Shown one piece after another: positions 20,014 to 28,785 of a stretch of 64,000 bases of DNA. Each line of letters starts with the position of its first letter. The first letter of the stretch is position 1. The notes beneath the pieces are model-generated. The model ran no database searches, was not told the origin of the DNA, and saw only the letters and a list, made by a program, of their open reading frames with translations. The stretch spans positions 310,001 through 374,000 of the forward strand of contig NZ_OY725712.1 of the NCBI RefSeq assembly GCF_963360655.1, written 5' to 3'. The DNA comes from Collinsella aerofaciens. Its GTDB lineage: Bacteria; Actinomycetota; Coriobacteriia; Coriobacteriales; Coriobacteriaceae. Made by a program: the position numbers and the translations under genes.

Positions 20014-21138
20014 CTAGCGATCGAACTCCGCCAGTGCCTCGCCCAAAAGCCTCAGACCCTCGCGCAGAACGTCCTCGCTCGCGCAGTAGCCCAGGCGTGC
20101 GCCGCAGGGAAGCTCAAAGCGGCTACCGGGAACCAACAGCACTCCCCTCTCGGCCAGTAGGCGCTTGCAGAACTCCTCGTCGTCCTCGGGAATATCAAGC
20201 TTGATAAACGAGGTAGACACGCCCTGCGGGGCCGTCCAGGAAACGCGATGCTGCGTATCAATCCAAGCCTGCGCGATATCGCGGTTTCCAAACACGATCT
20301 TGCGGTTGCGCTCGAGGATCTTGTCCTTGTGCTTGAGCACATAGGTCGCCAGGGCGTCGTTGAACACGCCGCCGCAAATCATGGTGTAGTCGCGGTACGT
20401 GCGAATGCGGTTAGATACCTCTTCGTCTGCCACAACCCAGCCCACGCGGGCCGCGGGCGTCGAATAGGTCTTGGACACCGAGTTGGTGACGATGGCTTTC
20501 TCGTACACATCGGCCATCGACAAAAAGTCCTCGGTGTTCTCAAGCGGCAGGTACACCTCGTCGCACAGCACATAGGCGCCCACCGAGCGGGCGATCTCGG
20601 CAATCTGGCCGAGCGTATCGGCATCGAGCACCGTACCGATAGGGTTCGATGCGTTATTGATGCAAATGAGCTTGGTGTTGGGGCGCACCAAGCGCTTGAG
20701 CTGTTCGATATCGGGTTTCCATACGAGCTCCTCGCAAAGCTCCCAATACTCAACCTCGGCGCCGAGTGTACGCGGGATCTCATAGAGCGGCGCATAGGTG
20801 GGCCACTCGGCAATCACATGGTCGCCGGGCTCGACCACGGCCATGATGGCGTTGAGGTTGGCACCCGTGCAGCCATTGGTCTGCAGAATGTGGTCGGGAT
20901 TGACCTCGCGACGATACAGCTTGGCAACCTCGGCCTTAAACTCCGGCGAACCCTCGATCCAGCCGTAGTTCATCTTCTCGCGATCCAGGCGCTCGTAGAA
21001 CGTGGCGCCGTCCTGTTCGTCGAGCGCGCGAAGCTCGCCCATGGTAAGCGACGAAATCGTCGACTGGGCGATATCCCACGTAGCGCTCTTCTCCCAAACG
21101 TTAAGCCACTCCTCAACGCCGATCGTCTTGATATCCAT
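20014..21138 (-). CDS. PLP-dependent class I/II aminotransferase
   Basis: Fold type I aminotransferase of about 374 aa (ATG at 21138, AAGGAG about 8 nt upstream). Key features: TNGCTGANLNAIMAVVEPGD, the NNASNPIGTVLD segment, the acidic DEVYLPLE that contacts the PLP ring, the Schiff-base Lys in SVSKTYSTPAARVGW, and the SRFELPCGARLGYC substrate-carboxylate arginine region. The substrate cannot be read from sequence. Its place between two arginine deiminase genes, on the same strand, suggests a link to arginine or ornithine metabolism; capreomycidine-synthase-like enzymes belong to the same broad family. Confidence 0.82.
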   Translation of the reverse strand: MDIKTIGVEEWLNVWEKSATWDIAQSTISSLTMGELRALDEQDGATFYERLDREKMNYGWIEGSPEFKAEVAKLYRREVNPDHILQTNGCTGANLNAIMAVVEPGDHVIAEWPTYAPLYEIPRTLGAEVEYWELCEELVWKPDIEQLKRLVRPNTKLICINNASNPIGTVLDADTLGQIAEIARSVGAYVLCDEVYLPLENTEDFLSMADVYEKAIVTNSVSKTYSTPAARVGWVVADEEVSNRIRTYRDYTMICGGVFNDALATYVLKHKDKILERNRKIVFGNRDIAQAWIDTQHRVSWTAPQGVSTSFIKLDIPEDDEEFCKRLLAERGVLLVPGSRFELPCGARLGYCASEDVLREGLRLLGEALAEFDR

Positions 21139-21194
21139 GGCCAAGCTCCTTACAAAAGCAGTCATCCAATCGTGTTGACGTTCCCCATACAAGA

Positions 21195-21229
21195 ATGGGG
21201 CGGTGCGAATATCCGCACCGCCCCAATGG
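21195..21229 (-). terminator. Strong hairpin between arcA copy 2 and aminotransferase
   Basis: GGGGCGGTGCG pairs with CGCACCGCCCC around a 6-nt loop. It lies about 60 nt past the arcA copy 2 stop; a T-tract is poor, so termination may be partial. Confidence 0.5.
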
Positions 21230-21286
21230 GAGACATCTAATGGCAGCTAGATGTATGTGTTAAGACCTGTACTGGTCCTTGAAGAC

Positions 21287-22553
21287 CTTAGAGGTCCTCG
21301 CGCCAGAAGGGCATGCTCATGCAGCGCGGGCCGCCGCGGCCGCGGGAGAGCTCGGCGGAGGGCACGACGAGAAGGTCCAGGCCCTCCTTGTACAGCACGT
21401 CGTTGGTGACGGTGTTGCGGGCGTAGACGCAGATCTTGCCGGGCTCGACGCACAGGGTGTTGGAGCCGTCGTTCCACTGCTCGCGGGAGGCCGCGATCGG
21501 GTCGCCGCCGCCGCAGGGGATCAGCTTGACCTGGTCGACGCCGGTGGCGTCCTCCAGGACGTGCTCGAGGGTGTCCTCGATCAGGCGGATGTTCACGTCG
21601 CCCGGGTTCTTGCCGGCGGTCAGCTCGTAGACGCGCAGGGTGCCCATGATGGCGGGGTGGATCGTGAACTTATCGACGTCGATCTGGGTGAAGACCGTGT
21701 CGAGGTGCATGAAGGCGCGCGAGACCGGGATGTCGAAGGCCAGGATGCGCTCGACCTTGGAGTCGGAGTTCCAGAAGATGTTCTGGGCCATGACGTCGAT
21801 AGCGGCGGCCTGGGTGCGCTGGGAGATGCCGACGGCGAGGGTCTTCTCGTTGATGTTCAGCACGTCGCCGCCCTCGGTGTGGAACTGGCAGTCGCGGCGG
21901 AAGTACAGGGAGACGTCCTTGTAGTCGGGGTGGTACTTGAAGACGTACTTGCCGTACAGGGTCTCGCGGTTGCGGGTGACCGAGTACATGCGGTTGAGGT
22001 TGACGCCCTCGCCGACGACCGCGAACGGGTCGCGGGTGAAGTAGAGGTTGGGCATCGGGTCGATGATCAGGTCGGACTCGGACTCGGAGTTGACCAGGGA
22101 GTCGAGGGTCGTGGACGCCGTGAGGGGCATGTCGATCTCGGCCTTGGTCATGCCGGCCATGGTCTTCTTGACGAACTCGAGGTTGTCCTCGATGGAGTCC
22201 AGCTTCTCGCGGACGATCTGCGGCATGTGCTGGCCGCGGATGCCGGCCTCGGCGATGTACTGGTCGGTGAACTCGGCGCGGGCGCCGGGGACCTGGTCGA
22301 ACACCTCGGCGACGAGGTTCTCGAGGTAGAGGACCTCCACGCCCTGGTCCCTCAGGATCTGGGCGAAGGTGTCGTGCTCCTGCTGTGCGACCTCCAGGAA
22401 CGGGACGTCGTCGAACAGGAGTCGCTCGAGCTCGTCGGGCGGCAGGTTGAGGAGCTCGTCGCCGGGACGGTGCAGGCAGACCTTCCTGAGCTTGCCGATC
22501 TCGGAAGGCACGTGCAGACCTTTCGTCATGGCCTCCTACCTTTCTTTCGGGCC
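21287..22553. repeat. 1,267-bp direct repeat, copy 2 (arcA)
   Basis: Partner of 18200-19466, identical by eye over its whole length and in the same orientation. Flanks differ on both sides. Confidence 0.9.
21288..22529 (-). CDS. arcA: Arginine deiminase, copy 2
   Basis: 413-aa arginine deiminase with the same catalytic residues as copy 1, including the Cys in GGPRCMSM; protein and coding DNA are identical to 18201-19442. It is followed on the same strand by the aminotransferase gene instead of OTC. The ribosome site AGGTAGGAGG is shared, but the promoter beyond 22553 has diverged, so the copies may answer to different levels of the same signal. Confidence 0.97.
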   Translation of the reverse strand: MTKGLHVPSEIGKLRKVCLHRPGDELLNLPPDELERLLFDDVPFLEVAQQEHDTFAQILRDQGVEVLYLENLVAEVFDQVPGARAEFTDQYIAEAGIRGQHMPQIVREKLDSIEDNLEFVKKTMAGMTKAEIDMPLTASTTLDSLVNSESESDLIIDPMPNLYFTRDPFAVVGEGVNLNRMYSVTRNRETLYGKYVFKYHPDYKDVSLYFRRDCQFHTEGGDVLNINEKTLAVGISQRTQAAAIDVMAQNIFWNSDSKVERILAFDIPVSRAFMHLDTVFTQIDVDKFTIHPAIMGTLRVYELTAGKNPGDVNIRLIEDTLEHVLEDATGVDQVKLIPCGGGDPIAASREQWNDGSNTLCVEPGKICVYARNTVTNDVLYKEGLDLLVVPSAELSRGRGGPRCMSMPFWREDL

Positions 22554-23080
22554 TTACTGGCCGAATGTATCAGCGCCCCTCCGTATGGGACGCTGCTTGC
22601 TGACAGCTCTAGTTATATCCAAAAACCACCCGCAATTCCACCTCGCCCCCGAACGGTCAGCAAAGTGCGATGAACGGTATATCGCATATGATTCCCCCAT
22701 GATGCACTTCAGTTTTCTAAAGCAGGTTTTCAAAGGTAAACGTTCTTTTTTCTAAGGAATTAAGCCAGATTGCACAATTATTTTCATGTTTAGGAATTGC
22801 ATAGCTAAAACGGTTTTCTGCATATATATGTTGTTTGTCCGCGATTCGATTTGGATTCGATTATATTCAGCTTGCAATCATTCTTATTCATACATCCTCA
22901 CCAGTTGAGTATGGATATAGATTGTTTTCAAAACGAGTCAGGCAGTTAGTTGCATGCTTGACAGCGTAAGAAGTAGGTAAAGATACCGTTCGCACAATAC
23001 GTCCGTGCCGCAAGTCGACTAAATTGAGACAATAGTGAATAGTGTTAGGCTACCGTCCCCTGCGGGGACTGAACGGACAG
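22530..23080. other. Divergent gap between arcA copy 2 and ppk
   Basis: The left 150 bp hold the arcA promoter. The rest is AT-rich with no gene. A TTGACA hexamer at 22958-22963 is oriented toward ppk but has no good -10 at the right spacing. A single CCGTTCG lies at 22986-22992. Confidence 0.45.
22612..22677 (-). promoter_or_regulatory. arcA copy 2 promoter with phased CCGTTC repeats
   Basis: CCGTTCA (22671-22677) and CCGTTCG (22650-22656) on the minus strand are again 21 nt apart, followed by GGGGCGAGGTGGAA and a -10-like TATAAC (22612-22617). This matches copy 1 in order and spacing. Confidence 0.55.
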
Positions 23081-25489
23081 ATGCATATGCCGAGCAAAAT
23101 CGAAAAGAAGCAAAAGGCCGCTAAGCTGCGCAAGCCGCCGCGCGACTTCTCGTACACGCAAAATCGAGAGCTCAGCTGGCTGCGCTTTGACAACCGCGTG
23201 CTCGACGAGGCTTTTGATGAGTCCGTGCCGCTGTTCGAGCGCCTTAAGTTCGTCTCGATCTTCGAGTCAAACCTCGATGAGTTCCTTATGGTGCGCGTGG
23301 GTGGCCTGTCCGACCTTGCCGAGCTCAAAAAGCAGCCTGTCGACAACAAGAGCAATATGACCGCCTCCGAACAGGTCGACGCTGTCATGGCGGAGCTGCC
23401 CGGGCTCCTTACCCGTTGGGAGTCCATCTTTAAGAGCATCGAGGGCAAGCTCGACACCCTGGGCGTTCACCGCGCACGTGTCGATTCGCTTACGCCCGAG
23501 GAGCGCACCTTTGTAACCCGCTACTTCCAGGCCTACGTGTCGCCGGTCATATCACCGCTGGTGATCGACCCGCGCCACCCCTTCCCCAACCTGCGCAACG
23601 GCGCACTCTATCTGGCCTGCGGCCTGGACGGCGTCACCGACGAGGAGAGCCTGCTGGGCCTGATCGAGATTCCCGCCTCGATGAACCGCGTGGTCGAGAT
23701 CCCCTCGCCCACCGGCACCTACTCCTACATTCTGCTCGAGGACGTCATCCTCGCCTGCCTGGACAGCTGCTTTGGCTCCTATAAGCCGCTCGACCGCGCG
23801 CTCATCCGCGTCACCCGCAACGCCGACATCGATCCGGACGGCGAGGGCGTCGAGGAAGAAGAGGACTACCGCCAGCATATGAAGCGCATCCTCAAGAAGC
23901 GCCTGCGCCTGCAGCCGGTAGTGCTCGCCGTCTCGGGCTCACTCGAAAAAGCAACGCTCAAGACTATCCGCAAGGCGCTCGAGCTCTCGCGTCGCTCGGT
24001 TTTTACCTGCGATATCCCGCTCAACTTGGGCTATGTCTTTGGCATTGAGGGCAAGATTCCCGAGCACCTGCGCAATGAGCTGCTCTTTACGCCGTTTAAG
24101 CCGCAGCCCAACCCCACCATCGATATGACCCGCTCCATCCGCGAGCAGGTACTTCGGCACGACAAGCTGCTCTTTTATCCCTATGAGGCCATGAACCCCT
24201 TCCTGGATCTGGTGCACGAGGCCGCCTACGACCCCGAGTGCATCTCGCTGCGAATCACGCTCTACCGCGTGGCCAAGCAGAGCCGCCTGTGCGAGTCGCT
24301 GATCGATGCCGCCGAGAACGGCAAAGAGGTCACGGTGCTCATGGAGCTCCGCGCCCGCTTCGACGAACAGAACAACATCGAGTGGGCCGAGCGTCTGGAA
24401 GAGGCAGGCTGCACCGTCATCTACGGCTCCGAGGGCTTTAAGTGCCACTCCAAGATCTGCCAGCTCACCTATCGCGAGGGCATGGCGCTTACACGCCTGA
24501 CGCTGTTGGGCACCGGCAACTTTAACGAGAAGACGGCCAAGCTCTACAGCGACTTTATGCTCATGACCGCCCATCCCGGCATCGGCGAGGACGCCAACTT
24601 GTTCTTCCGCAACCTGTCGCTGGGCAACCTGCGCGGCGATTACCGCTTCCTGGGCGTGGCGCCGGTCGGCCTCAAGCCGCTCATCATGCGCGGCCTGGAC
24701 CGCGAGATTCAGCGTGCCCTCGTTGGCGAGCCCGCCCGTGTGTTCTTTAAGCTCAACTCGCTCACCGACCGCGAGGTCATCGACAAGATCGCCGAGGCGT
24801 CGTGCGCAGGAGTCCGCGTGGACATGATCATCCGCGGCATCTCGTGCCTCAAGCCGGGCGTTCCGGGCAAGACCGAGAACGTGCATGTCCGTTCTATCGT
24901 CGGACGCTTTTTGGAGCATGCGCGCGTTTACGCCTTTGGCGTGGACTCGGACATGATCTATCTGAGCTCGGCCGACATGATGACGCGCAACACCGAGCAC
25001 CGCGTGGAGATCGCCTTCCCCGTGCTCGACCCCACCTGCCGTGCCCTGGTGCACGAGTACATGGGCATGCAGCTGCGCGACAACGTGAAGGCCCGCAGCC
25101 TCACGAGCGACGGCACCTGGGTCCCCGTGGAGCGCCACGAAGGCGAGAGGCCCTTCAACTCGCAGGAAGCCCTGCTGGAGCGTGCATATCGCAACGCCGA
25201 GCCCGCCGCCGAGGCAGAACCCGTGCCCGCGTCCCAGTCTGAGCCCAAACCGCAGCCGGCCACACTCGAGGTTCAGAAGGTCCAGGCGACCGTCATTGAG
25301 CCCGAGCCTGCACCTGCACCTCAGCCCGAGCCGCAGGTCACCAAGCCCGCACCCGAGACGAGTGCCCGTCGCGATAAGCCCGCCGGCAAGACCAAGGCCA
25401 TCGAGCGCCATCGCCCCGGTCGCGTGCGCATGGGTCTGGGCCTGATCGGCCTGGGTCTTAAGACGCTCATTACCGGCAAGACGAAATAG
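23081..25489 (+). CDS. ppk1: Polyphosphate kinase 1
   Basis: Makes long-chain polyphosphate from ATP reversibly. About 802 aa from the ATG at 23081 (an in-frame ATG at 23042 is also possible). The N-terminal domain begins YTQNRELSWLRFDNRVLDEA; ESNLDEFLMVRVGGL, LLFYPYEAMNPFLDLV and the phosphorylated His in GFKCHSKICQL identify PPK1. NTEHRVEIAFPVLD is the second His motif. Beyond the catalytic core, the last 100 or so residues form a Pro/Glu-rich tail ending in a basic, hydrophobic segment (RPGRVRMGLGLIGLG), which is unusual for the family. Confidence 0.95.
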   Translation: MHMPSKIEKKQKAAKLRKPPRDFSYTQNRELSWLRFDNRVLDEAFDESVPLFERLKFVSIFESNLDEFLMVRVGGLSDLAELKKQPVDNKSNMTASEQVDAVMAELPGLLTRWESIFKSIEGKLDTLGVHRARVDSLTPEERTFVTRYFQAYVSPVISPLVIDPRHPFPNLRNGALYLACGLDGVTDEESLLGLIEIPASMNRVVEIPSPTGTYSYILLEDVILACLDSCFGSYKPLDRALIRVTRNADIDPDGEGVEEEEDYRQHMKRILKKRLRLQPVVLAVSGSLEKATLKTIRKALELSRRSVFTCDIPLNLGYVFGIEGKIPEHLRNELLFTPFKPQPNPTIDMTRSIREQVLRHDKLLFYPYEAMNPFLDLVHEAAYDPECISLRITLYRVAKQSRLCESLIDAAENGKEVTVLMELRARFDEQNNIEWAERLEEAGCTVIYGSEGFKCHSKICQLTYREGMALTRLTLLGTGNFNEKTAKLYSDFMLMTAHPGIGEDANLFFRNLSLGNLRGDYRFLGVAPVGLKPLIMRGLDREIQRALVGEPARVFFKLNSLTDREVIDKIAEASCAGVRVDMIIRGISCLKPGVPGKTENVHVRSIVGRFLEHARVYAFGVDSDMIYLSSADMMTRNTEHRVEIAFPVLDPTCRALVHEYMGMQLRDNVKARSLTSDGTWVPVERHEGERPFNSQEALLERAYRNAEPAAEAEPVPASQSEPKPQPATLEVQKVQATVIEPEPAPAPQPEPQVTKPAPETSARRDKPAGKTKAIERHRPGRVRMGLGLIGLGLKTLITGKTK

Positions 25490-25500
25490 TCGTTTGTAGA

Positions 25501-25543
25501 AGCGCCCCGCATTTGAGGAATGCCTCGGATGCGGGGCGCTTTT
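25501..25543 (+). terminator. Intrinsic terminator after ppk
   Basis: AGCGCCCCGCAT (25501-25512) pairs perfectly with ATGCGGGGCGCT (25529-25540), followed by TTT. It lies 12 nt after the ppk stop. Confidence 0.8.
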
Positions 25544-25590
25544 CCCTGCTACCATGGTTGCGGACAACAACACGAATGACAGGCAGGGAT

Positions 25591-26904
25591 ATGAAGCTCA
25601 CTATAGAATCGATGACCTACGGCGCCGACGGGCTGGCGCACGCCGACAACGGCAAGGCCGTCTTTGTGCAGGGCGCCGTGGCAGGCGACACCGTCGAGGC
25701 CGAGGTCGTGCAGGACGGCAAGTCGTTCATGCGCGCCCGCGCCACCGAGATTCTGGAGCCAAGCCCCGATCGCGTTCAGCCTCCCTGCCCCTTCGTGGGC
25801 ATCTGCGGCGGCTGCTCGTGGGGCAATCTCTCACGCACGGCACAGCTCGCCGCCAAGGAGCAAAACCTGCGCTCCACGCTCGAGCGCATCGGCAAGTTCG
25901 CTCCTGAGCAGGTCGATGAGTTGGTACAGCCCATCCGCCACACCAAGGACGACTGGGGCTACCGCAATAAAATCGAGCTCGAACCGACCGTCGTCAACGG
26001 TCGCGTGCGCCTTGGCATGCACGGTGTCGACCCCAGCAAAATCGTGACCGTCGATGCGTGTCCGCTGTTCGATAAGCGTTTTCCCAAGGCGCTCAAATCG
26101 GTCGTCGGCGCGCTCAACTATCTGAGCGGCAGCCACGACCTGGGCCTCGAGCGCGTGGGCATTCGCGCATCGCGCCGCACCAAAGCGCTCGAGGTCGCGC
26201 TCTGGACGCCCACGGGCTCTTTTCCACGCTCGCAGGTCTCCCGCGTGCTGGCGGACGCCGCTCATCCCACGAGCATCGTGCGTGTGATGAGCAAGGGCGA
26301 AAAGAAAGCCCGCCGTGTCTCCAAAGTCGAGATGCTCGCCGGCGAGGGCTCGTGGACCGAGAATATCGCCGAAGGCCAGATGCGCTTATCTGCCCCGTCG
26401 TTTTTCCAGGTCAATACCAAGGGCGCCGAGATTTTGATTGAGCTCGTTATGGACGCTCTCGACCCGCAGGAAGACGAACTTGCCGTGGACCTGTACTGCG
26501 GTGCCGGCACCTTTACCCTGCCGCTCGCGCGCCGCTGCGATTTTGTCGCCGCCGTCGAGGCCTACGGCCCGGCCGTGCGCGACCTGCGTCGCAACCTGGA
26601 GATCAACAAGCTCGATAACGTCGACGTCATCGGCGGCGACGCGGTGCGCGAGTTCCCCGATCAGGACGCCGACGTCTTGGTGGTCGACCCGCCGCGTGCA
26701 GGCCTCGCGCCCGAGGCCATCGACCTCATCGCGAGTACGAGCGCCCGTGATGTCGCCTACGTGAGCTGCGACCCGGCAACTCTGGCCCGCGACCTCAAGC
26801 GCTTTGTCGAGGAGGGCACCTTCTCCCCCGTCAAGATCACACCGGTCGACCTGTTCCCGCAAACCTTCCACTGCGAAACCGTCGTCCACCTCAAGCGCAA
26901 CTAA
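25591..26904 (+). CDS. rlmD: 23S rRNA uracil-C5 methyltransferase (RlmD/RumA/TrmA family)
   Basis: SAM-dependent m5U methyltransferase for 23S rRNA. About 437 aa from ATG 25591. An N-terminal TRAM domain (KLTIESMTYGADGLAHADNGKAVFV...) is followed by an iron-sulfur motif CPFVGICGGCSW (C-x5-C-x2-C), the SAM motif DLYCGAGTFTLPLA, VVDPPRAGL, and the catalytic Cys in YVSCDPATLARDL. The exact target uridine cannot be told from sequence alone. It stands alone after the ppk terminator. Confidence 0.9.
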   Translation: MKLTIESMTYGADGLAHADNGKAVFVQGAVAGDTVEAEVVQDGKSFMRARATEILEPSPDRVQPPCPFVGICGGCSWGNLSRTAQLAAKEQNLRSTLERIGKFAPEQVDELVQPIRHTKDDWGYRNKIELEPTVVNGRVRLGMHGVDPSKIVTVDACPLFDKRFPKALKSVVGALNYLSGSHDLGLERVGIRASRRTKALEVALWTPTGSFPRSQVSRVLADAAHPTSIVRVMSKGEKKARRVSKVEMLAGEGSWTENIAEGQMRLSAPSFFQVNTKGAEILIELVMDALDPQEDELAVDLYCGAGTFTLPLARRCDFVAAVEAYGPAVRDLRRNLEINKLDNVDVIGGDAVREFPDQDADVLVVDPPRAGLAPEAIDLIASTSARDVAYVSCDPATLARDLKRFVEEGTFSPVKITPVDLFPQTFHCETVVHLKRN

Positions 26905-26922
26905 CCACACGGTCATTGCACT

Positions 26923-27033
26923 GGGTAGCTAATTTGGGACGGGGCTCTTTTAGCTACCCTTGCATTGAATAAAAGAGTGCGAAGTCGTCCAAAAAGGGCA
27001 GCTAAAAGAGCCCCGTCCCAAATTAGCTACCCC
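26923..27033. repeat. Long inverted repeat with GGGACGGGG core, 37-nt arms
   Basis: Arms 26923-26959 and 26997-27033 are complementary with one mismatch around a 37-nt loop. Each arm itself starts GGGTAGCT and ends AGCTACCC, enclosing TTTGGGACGGGGCTC. It lies between the convergent ends of rlmD and a membrane protein gene. See the related units at 42860, 30590, 51129 and 53767. Confidence 0.85.
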
Positions 27034-27077
27034 GCAGCGATATACGGTCGATAATTGCCTAATCCCTTGGCTCGGTT

Positions 27078-28781
27078 TTATTCGGTCGATGCAACGCTGG
27101 CAAAAGCCATCGCCGTGCTTACTGGCAGCCAGAACAACAACGGCAGCAGGTAGCGCATCGACTCGGTCGTGTACGACGTCGGCGAGATCCAAAGGACGAG
27201 GTTTACCGCAACGAGTGGCGCCATCAGATAGAGTTTCTGGGGCGTACGACGTTTTATCTCCAGCAGTAGAAACGCCATACCCCAGGTCGACCAAAGCGCC
27301 TTGGCGCCGACAAACATGCCGACCGGCGTCGACTGAAACCATGCGACGAGCGACTCGACACTGCGGCCCAAGGTCGCATCGGACCAGCTCAATCCCAGGT
27401 CCCGCGAGCGGGGAAACACATGGCTCACGTTGTGCCCGTCGACAGGAGTCACATAGGGCGACAAGGCCTCGCTTCCCGCCGCCGGCATGGCATACCAGCC
27501 AATCTGCACTCCCAGATACGCCTCGAGATAACAAAGCGGATGCTGCAGGAGCCCCGCTACCCACGCGCCAAAATAGGCTGCAAAATCGAGCTCGTCGGCC
27601 TTACCAAACGTGGGGTCTTTAACGGAGTCGGTTAAAAACCACGTGTAGTTGTTCTTACCATCCTCCCCGATGGCGCGCTCGACCTCTTGACGCTGCCATT
27701 CCGGAAGCTCGTCCCCGTGGTCACGCATCAGCAACGCAGACTGCTGAAACATGAGACCGTAGACCTCCTGCTTGCCACCCGGCTCGCACCCCAATGCGGG
27801 AAGTACGGCCCTGGGCATGATAACCGTCATCAACAGCGAGCTGCCGACCGCGACCGCGGCAACGATTAGTTTTCCTCGCCAACCCGTAGCCCTAAAGAAC
27901 ACGGCAATCAAGACGACCAGTGCGAGAATCAGCCCGGTCTTACGCGTCAGCGCCACAAGCAACACGAGCGCAACGTACACGAGAAGAAAGCCGGGGACCC
28001 TCAGGAGTTGCCCCCTCGAACGCATGACCTCAATGGAGGCAACCGAGAACAGTAGGAAAAACGGCAGGAAGGTGGCGTCCTTCGCCATGGCCGAGGCATA
28101 AATGGGAAAGTGCCAATACAGGCACAGAAACGCCAGCAGTACCAAGCAAACGCCACGTCCGCCGCCCATGCGGCGTACCAAAACAAGGCTGCACGCCAGG
28201 GCACACGCCGCCAGAAATGCCTGCACCAGGCAGAAGGCGTACACCCCGGCGTCGACACTCCCCAGCGCACGGCCCAGGTCGGTAAACCATCCGTACAGAT
28301 AGGTATCGAGCACTGGATGGTGGTCGGTGATGACACCGTCCGACAAGGCATTGGGTAAGCCGTTGTACTGCAAAAGCTGCTGGCGAGTATCCCACCAGAT
28401 CACGCCCGGGAACAGCAGGACCAACAGCGGGGACCAGCAGGCGTAGATGATTGCGCCCAGTTTTACGATGCCACCGAATGTGTACGCTTGCGGAATGGCC
28501 GAGAACGCCATATCGCACAAGTTGTCAAACCATCCATCATGGTCTTGCCGAGGGACGTCAACAGCGCCTTTGCGTCCCGCCAGGAACCGATCGACCAGAT
28601 ACTCGCCGAGCATAAGCGCTGCGCAGAAAAAGGCCATGTGCCCCAAGACATGGACCAAGTAGATAGGGTTACAAGAGAACCCCACGGTATCGCGAAACAT
28701 ATCCGCGATGGTCGCGAGCACCGCAAAGATGCCCGCGACCATCAACATGTCGCGATTCTGTTTTAATCGCTCCACCGGCAT
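27078..28781 (-). CDS. Polytopic membrane protein, glycosyltransferase-like
   Basis: 567 aa with about 12 hydrophobic segments and a long extracytoplasmic region around residues 330-450 (QEVYGLMFQQSALLMRDHGDELPEWQRQEVERAIG...). The early lumenal stretch WWDTRQQLLQYNGLPNALSDGVITDHHPVLDTYLYG, rich in Asp and His, resembles membrane GT-C glycosyltransferase-like proteins (DUF6020 type). Function is not established. It starts 4 nt after the zinc-ribbon gene, so the two are probably co-translated. Confidence 0.6.
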   Translation of the reverse strand: MPVERLKQNRDMLMVAGIFAVLATIADMFRDTVGFSCNPIYLVHVLGHMAFFCAALMLGEYLVDRFLAGRKGAVDVPRQDHDGWFDNLCDMAFSAIPQAYTFGGIVKLGAIIYACWSPLLVLLFPGVIWWDTRQQLLQYNGLPNALSDGVITDHHPVLDTYLYGWFTDLGRALGSVDAGVYAFCLVQAFLAACALACSLVLVRRMGGGRGVCLVLLAFLCLYWHFPIYASAMAKDATFLPFFLLFSVASIEVMRSRGQLLRVPGFLLVYVALVLLVALTRKTGLILALVVLIAVFFRATGWRGKLIVAAVAVGSSLLMTVIMPRAVLPALGCEPGGKQEVYGLMFQQSALLMRDHGDELPEWQRQEVERAIGEDGKNNYTWFLTDSVKDPTFGKADELDFAAYFGAWVAGLLQHPLCYLEAYLGVQIGWYAMPAAGSEALSPYVTPVDGHNVSHVFPRSRDLGLSWSDATLGRSVESLVAWFQSTPVGMFVGAKALWSTWGMAFLLLEIKRRTPQKLYLMAPLVAVNLVLWISPTSYTTESMRYLLPLLFWLPVSTAMAFASVASTE

Positions 28782-28785
28782 GCGC

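Noticed and set aside
18200-22553. Composite transposon formed by two arcA repeats
   Set aside because: The repeats are direct, consist only of the arcA gene, and have no transposase, terminal repeats or target duplication.
22958-22986. ppk promoter from TTGACA
   Set aside because: No acceptable -10 lies 16-18 nt downstream, so it is mentioned in the gap note only.
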